DNA of 64,000 nucleotides from Devosia sp. (lineage in GTDB: Bacteria; Pseudomonadota; Alphaproteobacteria; Rhizobiales; Devosiaceae). The stretch covers positions 55,218 through 119,217 of the forward strand of contig NZ_JAQGJV010000027.1 of assembly GCF_028290435.1 (NCBI RefSeq), written 5' to 3'. The position numbers were made by a program, and so were the translations under genes. The notes under the pieces were generated by a model. That model had not been told where the DNA came from, did no database searches, and saw only the letters and a list, made by a program, of their open reading frames with translations. Below, piece by piece: positions 52,873 to 61,135 of the stretch (position 1 is the first letter of the stretch; each line of letters begins with the position of its first letter).

Positions 52873-52892
52873 GGGGGGCTAGCGAGCCCTCC
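52873..52892 (+). terminator. Possible terminator hairpin after the RTX gene
   Basis: GGGGGGCT (52873-52880) and AGCCCTCC (52885-52892) form an 8-bp stem with one G-T pair and a 4-base loop. There is no T-run, so a Rho-assisted or stabilising role is as likely as intrinsic termination. Confidence 0.4.
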
Positions 52893-53358
52893 GCCTCTGC
52901 CTAACCCCGAACATGACGGCGACAGCGTAACTATCCCGACCCGGTTCCTTAGCGGTTAGTCCTGATCAATCGTCGGCCGTCATCAATTTGACGGATACTG
53001 ACTCGGACAGTCAAATCCGAGTATCGAGCGCGAATGCCCCATGCAATTCCGCGTGATCGAACCGCTTTAACCAAATATTCACAAATCTGTCGGCGCCGCT
53101 CACCCACCGCCTTTGGCCCCGTCCGTGCCCAGACTCCATTGAAGCGTATCCATCGCCCGCACAGAAGTTGGCGAGCCGAAGCGGACAATTGCTCATCGCG
53201 GCTCATCGCTAAAGTCCCGCCCCACCGGGAAATAATGATGATTTACGGGGGCGGCGGGGCCTACCGCATCGTTCGTTCGGACTAGCCAGCAAGGCCCGCG
53301 GATGCAGGCAGTCCTCAATACCCAAAAGCTCTAAATCGGCCTAATTCGTCCGAGCGGA

Positions 53359-53377
53359 GAGTCACGGGCGAGTCACG
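53359..53377 (+). promoter_or_regulatory. Direct repeat GAGTCACG x2 with 11-base period
   Basis: GAGTCACG occurs at 53359-53366 and again at 53370-53377, one helical turn apart, about 70-87 bases upstream of the LuxR-type start. Such spacing could present two sites on the same face of the DNA. It is a candidate operator only. Confidence 0.25.
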
Positions 53378-53412
53378 CAAGCTATGTTCCATTAAAGTGC
53401 GGTAGAAATACT

Positions 53413-53429
53413 TAAGGTAAACAGCCTTA
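53413..53429. promoter_or_regulatory. Inverted repeat TAAGG-N7-CCTTA upstream of the LuxR-type gene
   Basis: The 5-base arms at 53413-53417 and 53425-53429 are exact inverted copies, ending 16 bases before ATG 53446. The position would suit autoregulation, but the repeat is short. Confidence 0.25.
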
Positions 53430-53445
53430 TCATACGGGGTCGTAA

Positions 53446-54246
53446 ATGTCTGAAGTAACCAGCCTTAGTACCGAACAGGGAATCTACGCAATTTGGCACA
53501 CTACTCCTTCTCAGGATGCCGAAGGCCGCGACGGCATTCTCATACTCGCCGATACCGGCGTGACCTTTCAAAGCCTGCTCAAATCTGCTCAGCAGTGCTT
53601 CCCCCAAGTTGGCATTACGCTTTCAAGTCAACTGCCGGATGATGATGAAGAAGCCTTCCTGCCGCGCCTTATCCTGTTGGACGCCTTTGCTTTTCGCAAC
53701 GTTGCCAATGTCATCGCGCAATGCCGCGAGCGCTATCCGAATACTCCGCTAGCCTTGATGGTGGAGAGCGGCTGGAACGAGGATCCGGCATTGCGGGCGG
53801 TGGTGGCCGAACGCGCTATCCAGGGCCTCGTGCCTTTTAACCTGCAGATCAATGTATGGCTTGCCACTATTTGGCTGCTGCTTAATGGCGGCGAATACTT
53901 TCCAAGCGCTGCAAGTCCAAGATCTGCGGCTCGCGGGTTCCTGACCCGTCGTAGTCAACATACCGGCAGCGACGGCCAACCCGAAGCCGATGGCGCCGGG
54001 GTGTTGTCCAGCCGCGAAGCGGAAGTGCTCGAGTTGATGTCCGACGGCCTGCAGAACAAGATCATCGCGGTCAAGATGGAGCTGTCTGAGCACACGGTGA
54101 AGGTGCACGTGCACAATATCATCCGCAAGCTCAAGGTTCACAACAGAACCCAGGCCGCCGCCGTGTTCAGGTCTTTCGACCGCCGCCCTAGCTACGCGCC
54201 CGGCCAATCGAGCACCAGCATGCCAGTAACAATTCGAGGCGTTTAG
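53446..54246 (+). CDS. LuxR/NarL-type transcriptional regulator
   Basis: A 266-residue protein. Residues 1-150 are receiver-like in outline (GILILADTG, PRLILLDAFAF) but lack the set of acidic residues and the clear phospho-acceptor of NarL proteins. The C-terminal domain (about 180-245) is a GerE helix-turn-helix: LSSREAEVLELMSDGLQNK and HTVKVHVHNIIRKLKVHNRTQA. It could bind DNA without phosphorylation. It lies between the RTX gene and a second regulator, on the same strand. Control of the polysaccharide or secretion genes is an inference from position. Confidence 0.88.
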   Translation: MSEVTSLSTEQGIYAIWHTTPSQDAEGRDGILILADTGVTFQSLLKSAQQCFPQVGITLSSQLPDDDEEAFLPRLILLDAFAFRNVANVIAQCRERYPNTPLALMVESGWNEDPALRAVVAERAIQGLVPFNLQINVWLATIWLLLNGGEYFPSAASPRSAARGFLTRRSQHTGSDGQPEADGAGVLSSREAEVLELMSDGLQNKIIAVKMELSEHTVKVHVHNIIRKLKVHNRTQAAAVFRSFDRRPSYAPGQSSTSMPVTIRGV

Positions 54247-54452
54247 CTGGTCAACAAATAAATCTGCCACCGACCGCCGCCGCTCGCAGGGATATAAAGT
54301 TGATAAAGCAAAGCTGCTTTAGCTGCATTATGGCGATCCGAAAGAGTTGATCACGGATTCAGTTGAATTCGTTCGCTTTTGGCGGCGATTTTCATTAAAT
54401 TCCGATTGTGAACTAAGTCGCAGCGTGGCTCTCGCCAATTGGCGCGCGAGCC

Positions 54453-55253
54453 ATGGTGTTGGCTCACGTTCGAGAGTGCGTTGCACAGATTGTCGCCTTG
54501 ATGATTAAGAGCAGTACACCTACGGCATCTATACTGAGTTTTGGGGATTGCCACGTATCGGTGGGTGGACGCTTGGTCAATCCGCCGGTCAATTTCCTGC
54601 GCTTTCTGGTCTATGTACTGCTCGAAGGGCGTGGCAAGCCAGTCTTGCGCCGGCGCGTCGGGGATCTGATCTGGTCGGATGGCGGCTCAGAGCAGGCCAG
54701 CGCCGATATCAGGCAGTCCCTTGTTCGTGTTCGCCGTTTTCAGGACGACAATGACCTGCATCTATTGGCGACCGATCCCAACATGGCCTGGCTCACACTA
54801 AGTGAGCATATCTACTTCGATCTTGCCGAGTTCGTCGAACTTGCCGCCAATCCAACGCCCAGGGCCTGGGTACAGATGTGCGAAATCTACAATGGTGAGC
54901 TGCTGGGGTCGCTGCGCGCGGCGGGCGAAGGCTTTGAGGAGTGGCTGTCCTACAAGCGGTCGGCGCTGCGTTACGATTTCGTCAGCGCCATTTCGCGGGC
55001 CGTGCTGCCGGACAGCCCGCTAACGGCTCATCACCGCCTGTTTTGCGCCCAGCGGCTGCTGCAAGTGGATCCCTATCATGAAGGCGCCCATCGGGCCCTG
55101 ATGTATGATGCGGCCGCCAACGGGCAGTTTTCCTCGTTGCGCCAACTCTATGAGGAATGCGCCCGCCGCTTGCGCAATGAGCTGGGCGTCGATCCCGACG
55201 AGGAGACAGTGCGCCTCTATCAGCGCCTGATTACCCGAGCGCCCGCAAACTAG
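54453..55253 (+). CDS. BTAD-type transcriptional regulator (OmpR-like winged helix plus bacterial transcriptional activation domain)
   Basis: A 266-residue protein. An N-terminal winged helix (SFGDCHVSVGGRLVNPP to IRQSLVRVRRF, about 28-95) is followed by a helical BTAD (about 130-260): EEWLSYKRSALRYDFVSAI, YHEGAHRALMYDAAANGQ and ARRLRNELGVDPDEETVRLY. This is the layout of SARP-type activators, which are best known in actinobacteria. ATG 54453 is the longest reading; ATG 54501 is equally possible. It is 206 bases after the LuxR-type gene and converges on lhgO. A role in controlling the surface locus is inferred. Confidence 0.85.
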   Translation: MVLAHVRECVAQIVALMIKSSTPTASILSFGDCHVSVGGRLVNPPVNFLRFLVYVLLEGRGKPVLRRRVGDLIWSDGGSEQASADIRQSLVRVRRFQDDNDLHLLATDPNMAWLTLSEHIYFDLAEFVELAANPTPRAWVQMCEIYNGELLGSLRAAGEGFEEWLSYKRSALRYDFVSAISRAVLPDSPLTAHHRLFCAQRLLQVDPYHEGAHRALMYDAAANGQFSSLRQLYEECARRLRNELGVDPDEETVRLYQRLITRAPAN

Positions 55254-55261
55254 CCGCGGCC

Positions 55262-56467
55262 TTAAGCGGGCGCATGTTCGGCGGACAACACTCTTTTGGC
55301 GATGCGCTCGCCGATTGGCAGCGCCGAAGTAGCCGCGGGCGAAGGCGCATTGCAGACATGCAGCATGCGACCGGCCTCGATGAACAAGAAGTCCTGCACC
55401 ATCGTCCCGTCCCGCTTGACGGCCTGCGCGCGGATACCAGCCGGCATTGGGGTCAGGTCCTCGATCTCCAGTCCGGGACAATACTTCCGGCACGCCGCCA
55501 GGTAGCGCCGGCGCAACAGGCTATTGGCCATCTCTTGGAGACCGGACCCAAGATTGTGACCCAATGTGCGCCAGAAGCCCGGGAAACGGGCCATTTCGGC
55601 CATATCGGCAACAGAAAACTGTCCCTTGGCATAGCCCTCCCGCGCCAGCCCGAGTACGGCATTGGGGCCGACGCTGATTCCCCCGTCGATCATCGGCGTC
55701 AGGTGAATGCCCAGGAAAGGCAGGCCAGGGTCAGGCACCGGGTAAATCATCGCCCGCACCAGATTATCGCGCCGCGGCGCCAGCCGATAGTATTCGCCCC
55801 GGAAGGGCACGATGGCGAAATCGATGTCGAGCCCCGCCAGCCGCGCTACGCGGTCCGATTGCAGCCCCGCACACGCCACCAATTGTCCCGCTTGCACCGA
55901 GCCGTCCGACGTATCGATAGTTACGCGGCCGGCCTCCTCGCGTATCCTCGCGGGTGCGACGCCAAAGCGGATTTCTGCTCCTGCTTGCCTGATGTCTTGC
56001 GCCAGCGCCTCCAGCACCTGTTTGTAGTCAACGATTGCGGCGCTGGGCACCAATAGGCCGCGCAGGCCCACTATACCTGGTTCATGCATGGCAATGTCGG
56101 CGGGCGACAGGGCCTCCGCGGCGATCCCGTTGATGGAAGCTCGCGCTTCGAGTTTGGCCAGCCGCTCGACCTCGAGGGGCGAGGTGGCGACGATCAGTTT
56201 GCCACGTTCCTCAAACGCAATGCCGTGGCTGCGGCAATACTGCTTGGTGCGCAGCATGCCTTCGGCACAGAGCAAAGCCTTCAGGCTGCCCGGCGCATAA
56301 TAGATGCCCGAATGGATCACGCCCGAATTGCGCCCGGTCTGATGCAAGCCAAGCGCGGCCTCTTTTTCCAGCACCACCAGGCTGGCCCCCGGCCGCGCGC
56401 GCAACAGCGCGTGCGCCGTCGCCAGCCCCACAATCCCACCGCCAATGATGCAAAATTCATAGCGCAA
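55262..56467 (-). CDS. lhgO: L-2-hydroxyglutarate oxidase
   Basis: A 401-residue FAD enzyme of the DAO family that oxidises L-2-hydroxyglutarate to 2-oxoglutarate, a metabolite-repair reaction at the inner membrane. FCIIGGGIVGLATAHALL is the FAD motif; LHQTGRNSGVIHSGIYYAPGS is the LhgO signature. The gene starts with TTG 56467, with AGGGGAAG 6 bases upstream; no in-frame ATG is available before residue 70. Length matches the family (about 400). It converges on the BTAD regulator gene 8 bases away. Confidence 0.92.
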   Translation of the reverse strand: MRYEFCIIGGGIVGLATAHALLRARPGASLVVLEKEAALGLHQTGRNSGVIHSGIYYAPGSLKALLCAEGMLRTKQYCRSHGIAFEERGKLIVATSPLEVERLAKLEARASINGIAAEALSPADIAMHEPGIVGLRGLLVPSAAIVDYKQVLEALAQDIRQAGAEIRFGVAPARIREEAGRVTIDTSDGSVQAGQLVACAGLQSDRVARLAGLDIDFAIVPFRGEYYRLAPRRDNLVRAMIYPVPDPGLPFLGIHLTPMIDGGISVGPNAVLGLAREGYAKGQFSVADMAEMARFPGFWRTLGHNLGSGLQEMANSLLRRRYLAACRKYCPGLEIEDLTPMPAGIRAQAVKRDGTMVQDFLFIEAGRMLHVCNAPSPAATSALPIGERIAKRVLSAEHAPA

Positions 56468-56743
56468 GTCGGCTTCCCCTATGCCTGAGAATGCAGCCTC
56501 AGCCCTGCATTAACCAGCACCCCGCCGTCCCTAAATCGGTGTAGCCCGAACAGCGCATTTGTGCCTTGGGAACTATTGCCATTTGCAGCCGCCCTATCTT
56601 ACAGCGCGCCAACTGGATGGGGCGGTACGGGCACAGCGGGATGCAGACCGAGCGCCGCGTCAGAACGCGAGATCGGCCTTCTGTGAGGACGCTGACCGCG
56701 AATCCCAGACAATCGGACCGCGATACGCTCTCGAACAGATAGA

Positions 56744-56817
<74 letters not shown>

Positions 56818-56953
56818 ATCCGTGAGGCGGAGCGGGGCTCCGGCTGAATGGGCGCAACCTAGCCAAAGCCGGGCGGCGGCGCAACTGGGGATGAGCGGCT
56901 AAATCGTCTCATTTCAGGTGTGGATTCTTCCAGCATGCTGGATTTCTTGTACG

Positions 56954-58858
56954 TCAATCGCGAGCCAGTACGATCAGGCGGTCGCCCGCGACATAGTCCA
57001 TGGCTTTCGACTTTACCGGATTGACCACGATGCCCCCGGCGACGGCGCCGGGACGGGGGCGATGGTAACCCATGGCGACTTCGCCGCGGTCGCGGGCGGC
57101 CTGGGTGATGGTATAGAAATTGACCGGCATGCCGAGTGCCACGTAGTCCTCGGCGGGGCGCATGTAGATTTCCGAGCCTTCCTCGTCGAGCAGTTCGTCG
57201 AAGATGGCGGCCAGGGAATCGTTTTCCGAGGCCTGGGCCAGCATCAGGCTCACCAGCTTGTTGGACACCACGAAATCGTCGGCGCGGGTGACTTCGGCCA
57301 GTTCGCGATTGCGCACGTCGATCATTTCGCTGACGACATTGATGTGGATGCCGGCGGCATCGGCGATCTTGCGCAGGTGCAACAGGGTCACGAGGGTACG
57401 GGTGTCGGTGGGTTGGGCGGCCATGTGGTCGGAATAGCCCAGCACCAGCACGTGGTCGTAGCTGGGGATGTCGAGGCCCTCGAGCGCGGTACGGCTGGTG
57501 GTGTCGACCCGGCCGTAGGCGACCGAGAGATTGTCACTGGCAATGGCGAGCGCAGCGACTTCGTCGTCGAGATCGGGCGTATCGGCGGCGATGGCGAGCA
57601 CCGAGCCGGGCGCGACATAACGCGACAGTTCGTAGGCGATGACTTTGGCGCGACGGTTCCAGCCCAGGATCAGGGTGCGCTCGGGCAAAGCCGGCTGGTG
57701 TTCGGCAGCGCGGATGGCGGTGATGTCAACGCTGATATTGTCGGTGGCGATGCGGACCGCGGCGTCGTCTTCGGCGATGATGATCGCCTTGGTGCCGGGC
57801 AGGATCACGGTGTCCATGGGCGGATTGAGGGTGACGCTGCCATCGGGGGCGCAGAGGCCGATCAGGGTAGAGCCCTCATAGGCCATGAGGCTATCGCCAA
57901 AGACGTTGCCGGCGAGGTCGGGCTGTTCCAGCGTGTAAATTTCGCAACCGTCGAAATCGAGCAACTCCGAATAGACGGCGGAAAGACCCGATTGGCGGGA
58001 GGAATGCACCACGATGCGGGCGATCAGATCGTCCGCCAGCACCAGTTGGACTTCCTTGCCGCCGACGACGCGGGCGACGTCGGCATTGGCGGCATGCCGG
58101 ATTTCGGCCGCGATACGATAGGGCTCGGCGCGGCGGCGCGGGTCGTTGACCAGAGCCAGGATGGTCTTGATGACGCGGCTGTCGACATCGTCGGTCTCGT
58201 CGTCGCCCTGTTCGGGCGACAGCACGATGATGGAGCGGGCGGTCTGCGGCGAGGTCAGCGTCAGGTCATAGAGATCGGTCGGATCGCCATGACGGCAGAT
58301 GATGCGGGTATTGCCCAGGTTGGGGACCTTGGCGGCAATCTCGTCTTCCATCTCGACCTTGTCGCGGGTGGACATGATGACGATACGCGGCTTCTTGCGG
58401 CTTTTATTGGCCACCACCAGTTCGCCGATGATGTCGAAGATCGACGGGCTCCAGTTGAGAATGATGGTGTGATCGTTTTCCAGCACCTGGCTGCGGCCCT
58501 TGCGCAGCTCGTCGAGCTTGGACTCGATACCGGTCGAGAGCACGCCGATCAGGGTGGAGACGATGAAGATGCCCCCAATGGTGACGGCGAGCATGACGAT
58601 GCGGAAACCCCAGCCGGCATCGCCCCCCATGGTGCCGCTATCGAGCGTGCGCATCAGGGCTTCCCAGGAGGCCTCGATGAAGCCGGGCACTTCGCCGCCC
58701 TCGGGGGCGATGCGCAGCAGGGTGATGATGGCGCCGGCCACCAGGATGACCAGCAGCGACAGGATCGCCAGCCAGCCGATCAGGGCGATCGGGCCCGCCG
58801 ACATGGATTTATCGAACTCGTAGCGCAGTCGGGCGCCCAAGGAATTGCGCTTAGCCAT
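56954..58858 (-). CDS. CASTOR/POLLUX-like ion channel/RCK-domain protein
   Basis: A 634-residue protein. Two membrane helices (LIGWLAILSLLVILVAGAII and GFRIVMLAVTIGGIFIVSTL) flank a pore region with GTMGGDAGW. Two large Rossmann-like regulatory regions follow (HTIILNWSPSIFDII, RIICRHGDPTDLYDL, RTLILGWNRRAKVIAYEL), as in the plant nuclear channels CASTOR/POLLUX and their bacterial relatives. ATG 58858 was chosen (GGGG about 6 bases upstream); a TTG 45 bases further upstream is weaker. It probably controls cation flux; the ion is not deducible. It is divergent from a lytic transglycosylase gene. Confidence 0.88.
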   Translation of the reverse strand: MAKRNSLGARLRYEFDKSMSAGPIALIGWLAILSLLVILVAGAIITLLRIAPEGGEVPGFIEASWEALMRTLDSGTMGGDAGWGFRIVMLAVTIGGIFIVSTLIGVLSTGIESKLDELRKGRSQVLENDHTIILNWSPSIFDIIGELVVANKSRKKPRIVIMSTRDKVEMEDEIAAKVPNLGNTRIICRHGDPTDLYDLTLTSPQTARSIIVLSPEQGDDETDDVDSRVIKTILALVNDPRRRAEPYRIAAEIRHAANADVARVVGGKEVQLVLADDLIARIVVHSSRQSGLSAVYSELLDFDGCEIYTLEQPDLAGNVFGDSLMAYEGSTLIGLCAPDGSVTLNPPMDTVILPGTKAIIIAEDDAAVRIATDNISVDITAIRAAEHQPALPERTLILGWNRRAKVIAYELSRYVAPGSVLAIAADTPDLDDEVAALAIASDNLSVAYGRVDTTSRTALEGLDIPSYDHVLVLGYSDHMAAQPTDTRTLVTLLHLRKIADAAGIHINVVSEMIDVRNRELAEVTRADDFVVSNKLVSLMLAQASENDSLAAIFDELLDEEGSEIYMRPAEDYVALGMPVNFYTITQAARDRGEVAMGYHRPRPGAVAGGIVVNPVKSKAMDYVAGDRLIVLARD

Positions 58859-59071
58859 CAAAGCCCCATCCAGATGCGAAGGCACTGCCAGAGGGTCCTT
58901 CAAATTTTACTCATAGCCATCCAATCCCGGATGGCAATTGGCAATTGCGTCCACCGCGGAAGCTTCCCAAGGTTTTGCGCCCGCTTTCTGCCATGATAGG
59001 GCCGCGATTGTGCCCTATCGCCGCAATGGGGCAAATCGGTTAAGGTGGCGCGACAGATTACGGGACACTGC

Positions 59072-59683
59072 ATGCGACAAACGGCAATCACGGTAGCGGG
59101 CGTGGCCCTCCTGGCCCTGGCAGTCTCTGGCTGCTCGATGAGTTCGTTCAAAATGGCGCCCGGTCCGACGGCGGCCCTCGTGGCGCCCAAGCCCGCGCCA
59201 CAGCCCGAAGCCGCCGAACAGGCGGCCGCAACAGAGGAGCATGACAGCAATCCGCTGGCCGGCCTTCTGGCTTTCGCCTCGCCCAATGCCGCTCCGGTGG
59301 TGCAGGCTTCGTTCGCCCCAACGGGGCCGAGCCGTCCGGCCATCGATCCGCTGATTACCAAATATGCGTCGGCCTATAATGTACCCGAGCGGCTGATCCG
59401 CCGCGTCATCGTGCGTGAGAGTGGCTACAATCCTGGCGCCCGCAATGGACCCTATTTCGGCTTGATGCAGATCAGCCACGCCACGGCGCGCGGCATGGGC
59501 TATAGCGGCAGCCCCGGCGGGTTGCTGGATGCCGATACCAATCTGCGTTACGCGGCCAAGTACCTTGCCGGCGCCTATGTGACGGCGCGCGGCAATGAGG
59601 ACCAGGCGATGCGGTTCTATGCCAGTGGCTATTATTACGACGCCAAGCGCGCCGGCTTGCTGGAAGAAGCCGGTCTGCGCTAG
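59072..59683 (+). CDS. Lytic transglycosylase lipoprotein (SLT domain)
   Basis: A 203-residue lipoprotein. ATG 59072 leads into a signal with lipobox AVSGC (Cys21). A low-complexity Ala/Pro linker (about 30-85) is followed by an SLT domain: VIVRESGYNPGARNGPYFGL contains the catalytic Glu, then GLMQISHATARGMGY and AAKYLAGAYVTARG. It cleaves peptidoglycan glycan strands to 1,6-anhydro products at the outer-membrane inner face. The domain is the short form. It is divergent from the channel gene and converges on the RidA-like gene. Confidence 0.9.
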   Translation: MRQTAITVAGVALLALAVSGCSMSSFKMAPGPTAALVAPKPAPQPEAAEQAAATEEHDSNPLAGLLAFASPNAAPVVQASFAPTGPSRPAIDPLITKYASAYNVPERLIRRVIVRESGYNPGARNGPYFGLMQISHATARGMGYSGSPGGLLDADTNLRYAAKYLAGAYVTARGNEDQAMRFYASGYYYDAKRAGLLEEAGLR

Positions 59684-59722
59684 GACCAATCGATATTCGG
59701 GCCGTTATTGCCAGCGGCGCCG

Positions 59723-60211
59723 CTATTCCAAAATAACGACGGCTTCCACCTCGAAGAGCATGGCATCGATTGCCAGCTTTGGAACCGGAACCAGGGTCTG
59801 AGCCGGCAGCGCCTCGCCGAACAACGCCTTGACGTTGCGGGTTAGCACCTCAAGCTTGGCCATGTCGTGATCGACCACGAAAACCGTAAGCTTGGCGACT
59901 TGATCCGGCCTGGCACCAATCCCATCAAGGGCTGTCCGAAGATTTGCATAGGCCTGTTCGACCTGGACGGCGAAATCGGGCGACAGGCCTCCCGTGCTGT
60001 CGTGGCCGCCCTGCCCGGAAACGTAGGCGACCCGGGCATTGGGCGGCACGATCACCGCCGTGCTGTAGCCATTTGGGCTTGGGTCGCCCAGGGCCTGCGG
60101 ATTGACGATGGTCAGCTTGGGAGCGGCCTCATTGGCTGCCGTGGTGGCGGGAGCATGCATGGTCATGGCGATTAACCCTCCGATGAATAGACGCCTGATT
60201 GCGTGTGACAT
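59723..60211 (-). CDS. Exported RidA/YjgF-like protein lacking the key arginine
   Basis: A 162-residue protein. The first 25 residues (RRLFIGGLIAMTMHAPATTAA) look like a Sec signal, unusual for this normally cytosolic family. The RidA fold follows (AYVSGQGGHDSTGGLSPDFA, EQAYANLRTALDGIGA, VEAVVIL). The stretch PAQTLVPVPKLAIDAM has Gln where imine-deaminating RidA proteins carry Arg in the PARS/T motif, so a deaminase role is doubtful. It is divergent from a TetR-type gene across a 46-bp palindrome and is probably its target. Confidence 0.85.
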   Translation of the reverse strand: MSHAIRRLFIGGLIAMTMHAPATTAANEAAPKLTIVNPQALGDPSPNGYSTAVIVPPNARVAYVSGQGGHDSTGGLSPDFAVQVEQAYANLRTALDGIGARPDQVAKLTVFVVDHDMAKLEVLTRNVKALFGEALPAQTLVPVPKLAIDAMLFEVEAVVILE

Positions 60212-60289
60212 GATTTTCTCTTGGTTGTGCGGACTGCGAGCCCCCCGACCTCATGGCCGGGAGGTTGATCTTCCAGCTTTGGCGCAAAA

Positions 60290-60335
60290 GACTCGTACAA
60301 TGTACGATTTAGTGGCATCGTACGCCGTACGAGTC
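60290..60335. promoter_or_regulatory. Nested palindromic operator between the ridA-like and tetR-like genes
   Basis: The arm at 60290-60308 and the arm at 60317-60335 are inverted copies that differ only in the central three bases (AAT versus GCC). Each arm is itself a palindrome: CGTAC-AAT-GTACG (60294-60306) and CGTAC-GCC-GTACG (60319-60331), with centres 25 bases apart. This fits two dimer-binding sites for the divergent TetR-type repressor. Confidence 0.8.
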
Positions 60336-60402
60336 AATCGCCGGGATCGACATTTGTCGCTTTGGCGATCTAAATCGATCTGACAACCAGCGGGGATGAC
60401 GC

Positions 60403-61101
60403 ATGGCAGCCAAACCTGGCGGGGCCCGGAGCAAGCGAATTCAAAAGGCAGGCCTTCAGCCCCGGCCCGGCGAGGAGCGGCGCGGTGACCCGACGCTGTC
60501 GCGCGAACGCATCGTTGCGAGCGCGGTGGAACTGCTCGACGCCCATGGAGTCAACGGGTTGACGATGCGCGGGCTGGCCGATGCTGTCGGCTCGGGCGTG
60601 ATGAGCCTCTACTGGCATGTCGACAACAAGGAAGATGTCTTCGATCTGGCCCTGGACTCGGTGCTTGAATATCGCGGAACGTCAGAACCAGGGGAAGCGC
60701 AGGACTGGCGCGGAGCAGTCGTTCAAGGGCTGGAAGACTGGCGCGCCAACATGCTGCGCCATCCCTGGTCGATATCACTGTTGCCACGCCGGGCGCTTGG
60801 CCCGAACATTCTTTATCGCCTGGAACGGCTGAGCCAAGCCCTGTCGAGCGCCGGCGTGGCGGCGGCGGACTTGAACATCGCGCTGTGGACACTGTGGAAT
60901 TATGTGATGGGCGCCACGATTACCCGAGCCAGCTTCGTGCGTTCGGGCGGTGAAAGGACCGCAGAGCAGCCTGCCACACAGCCCACCGGACGCTACCCAA
61001 CAATCGAGCGTTCAGGTCTGTTGCGGGAGAACGATTGGGATGGCACTTTCAGCAGGGGACTCGACTTGCTGCTGAACGGCCTCGTTCCGCCACGGCCCTG
61101 A
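60403..61101 (+). CDS. TetR-family transcriptional repressor
   Basis: A 232-residue regulator. After a basic 30-residue lead, the helix-turn-helix (about 33-80) has RERIVASAVELLDAHGVNGL, TMRGLADAVGSGVMSLYWHV and NKEDVFDLALD, the TetR signature. The C-terminal ligand-binding part is helical (WRANMLRHPWSISLLPRRAL), resembling the TetR_C subgroup. It is divergent from the RidA-like gene and close to the palindromes at 60290-60335, so it probably represses itself and that gene. The ligand is unknown. Confidence 0.9.
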   Translation: MAAKPGGARSKRIQKAGLQPRPGEERRGDPTLSRERIVASAVELLDAHGVNGLTMRGLADAVGSGVMSLYWHVDNKEDVFDLALDSVLEYRGTSEPGEAQDWRGAVVQGLEDWRANMLRHPWSISLLPRRALGPNILYRLERLSQALSSAGVAAADLNIALWTLWNYVMGATITRASFVRSGGERTAEQPATQPTGRYPTIERSGLLRENDWDGTFSRGLDLLLNGLVPPRP

Positions 61102-61135
61102 AACCAGCCTAGGCCGTTCTTTGTGGAAAGATCGG

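Larger units (their letters stand above)
52856..53445. other. Non-coding gap of 590 bases before the LuxR-type gene
   Basis: It holds a hairpin at 52873-52892, a direct repeat at 53359-53377 and an inverted repeat at 53413-53429. Short open frames on both strands (for example 53206-52949) have arginine-rich, shadow-like composition and lack ribosome sites, so I do not call them genes. Confidence 0.5.

Noticed and set aside
52949..53206. 85-codon minus-strand frame in the gap after the RTX gene
   Set aside because: It has no ribosome site, arginine-rich shadow-like composition, and no recognisable motif.
53217..53262. C-rich and G-rich segments around 53217-53262 as a terminator
   Set aside because: The arms match only imperfectly and are separated by about 30 bases, so the stem is not convincing.
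56918..58996. 692-codon plus-strand frame opposite the channel gene
   Set aside because: It is a Gly/Asp/His-rich antisense shadow; the minus strand encodes a full CASTOR/POLLUX-like protein.
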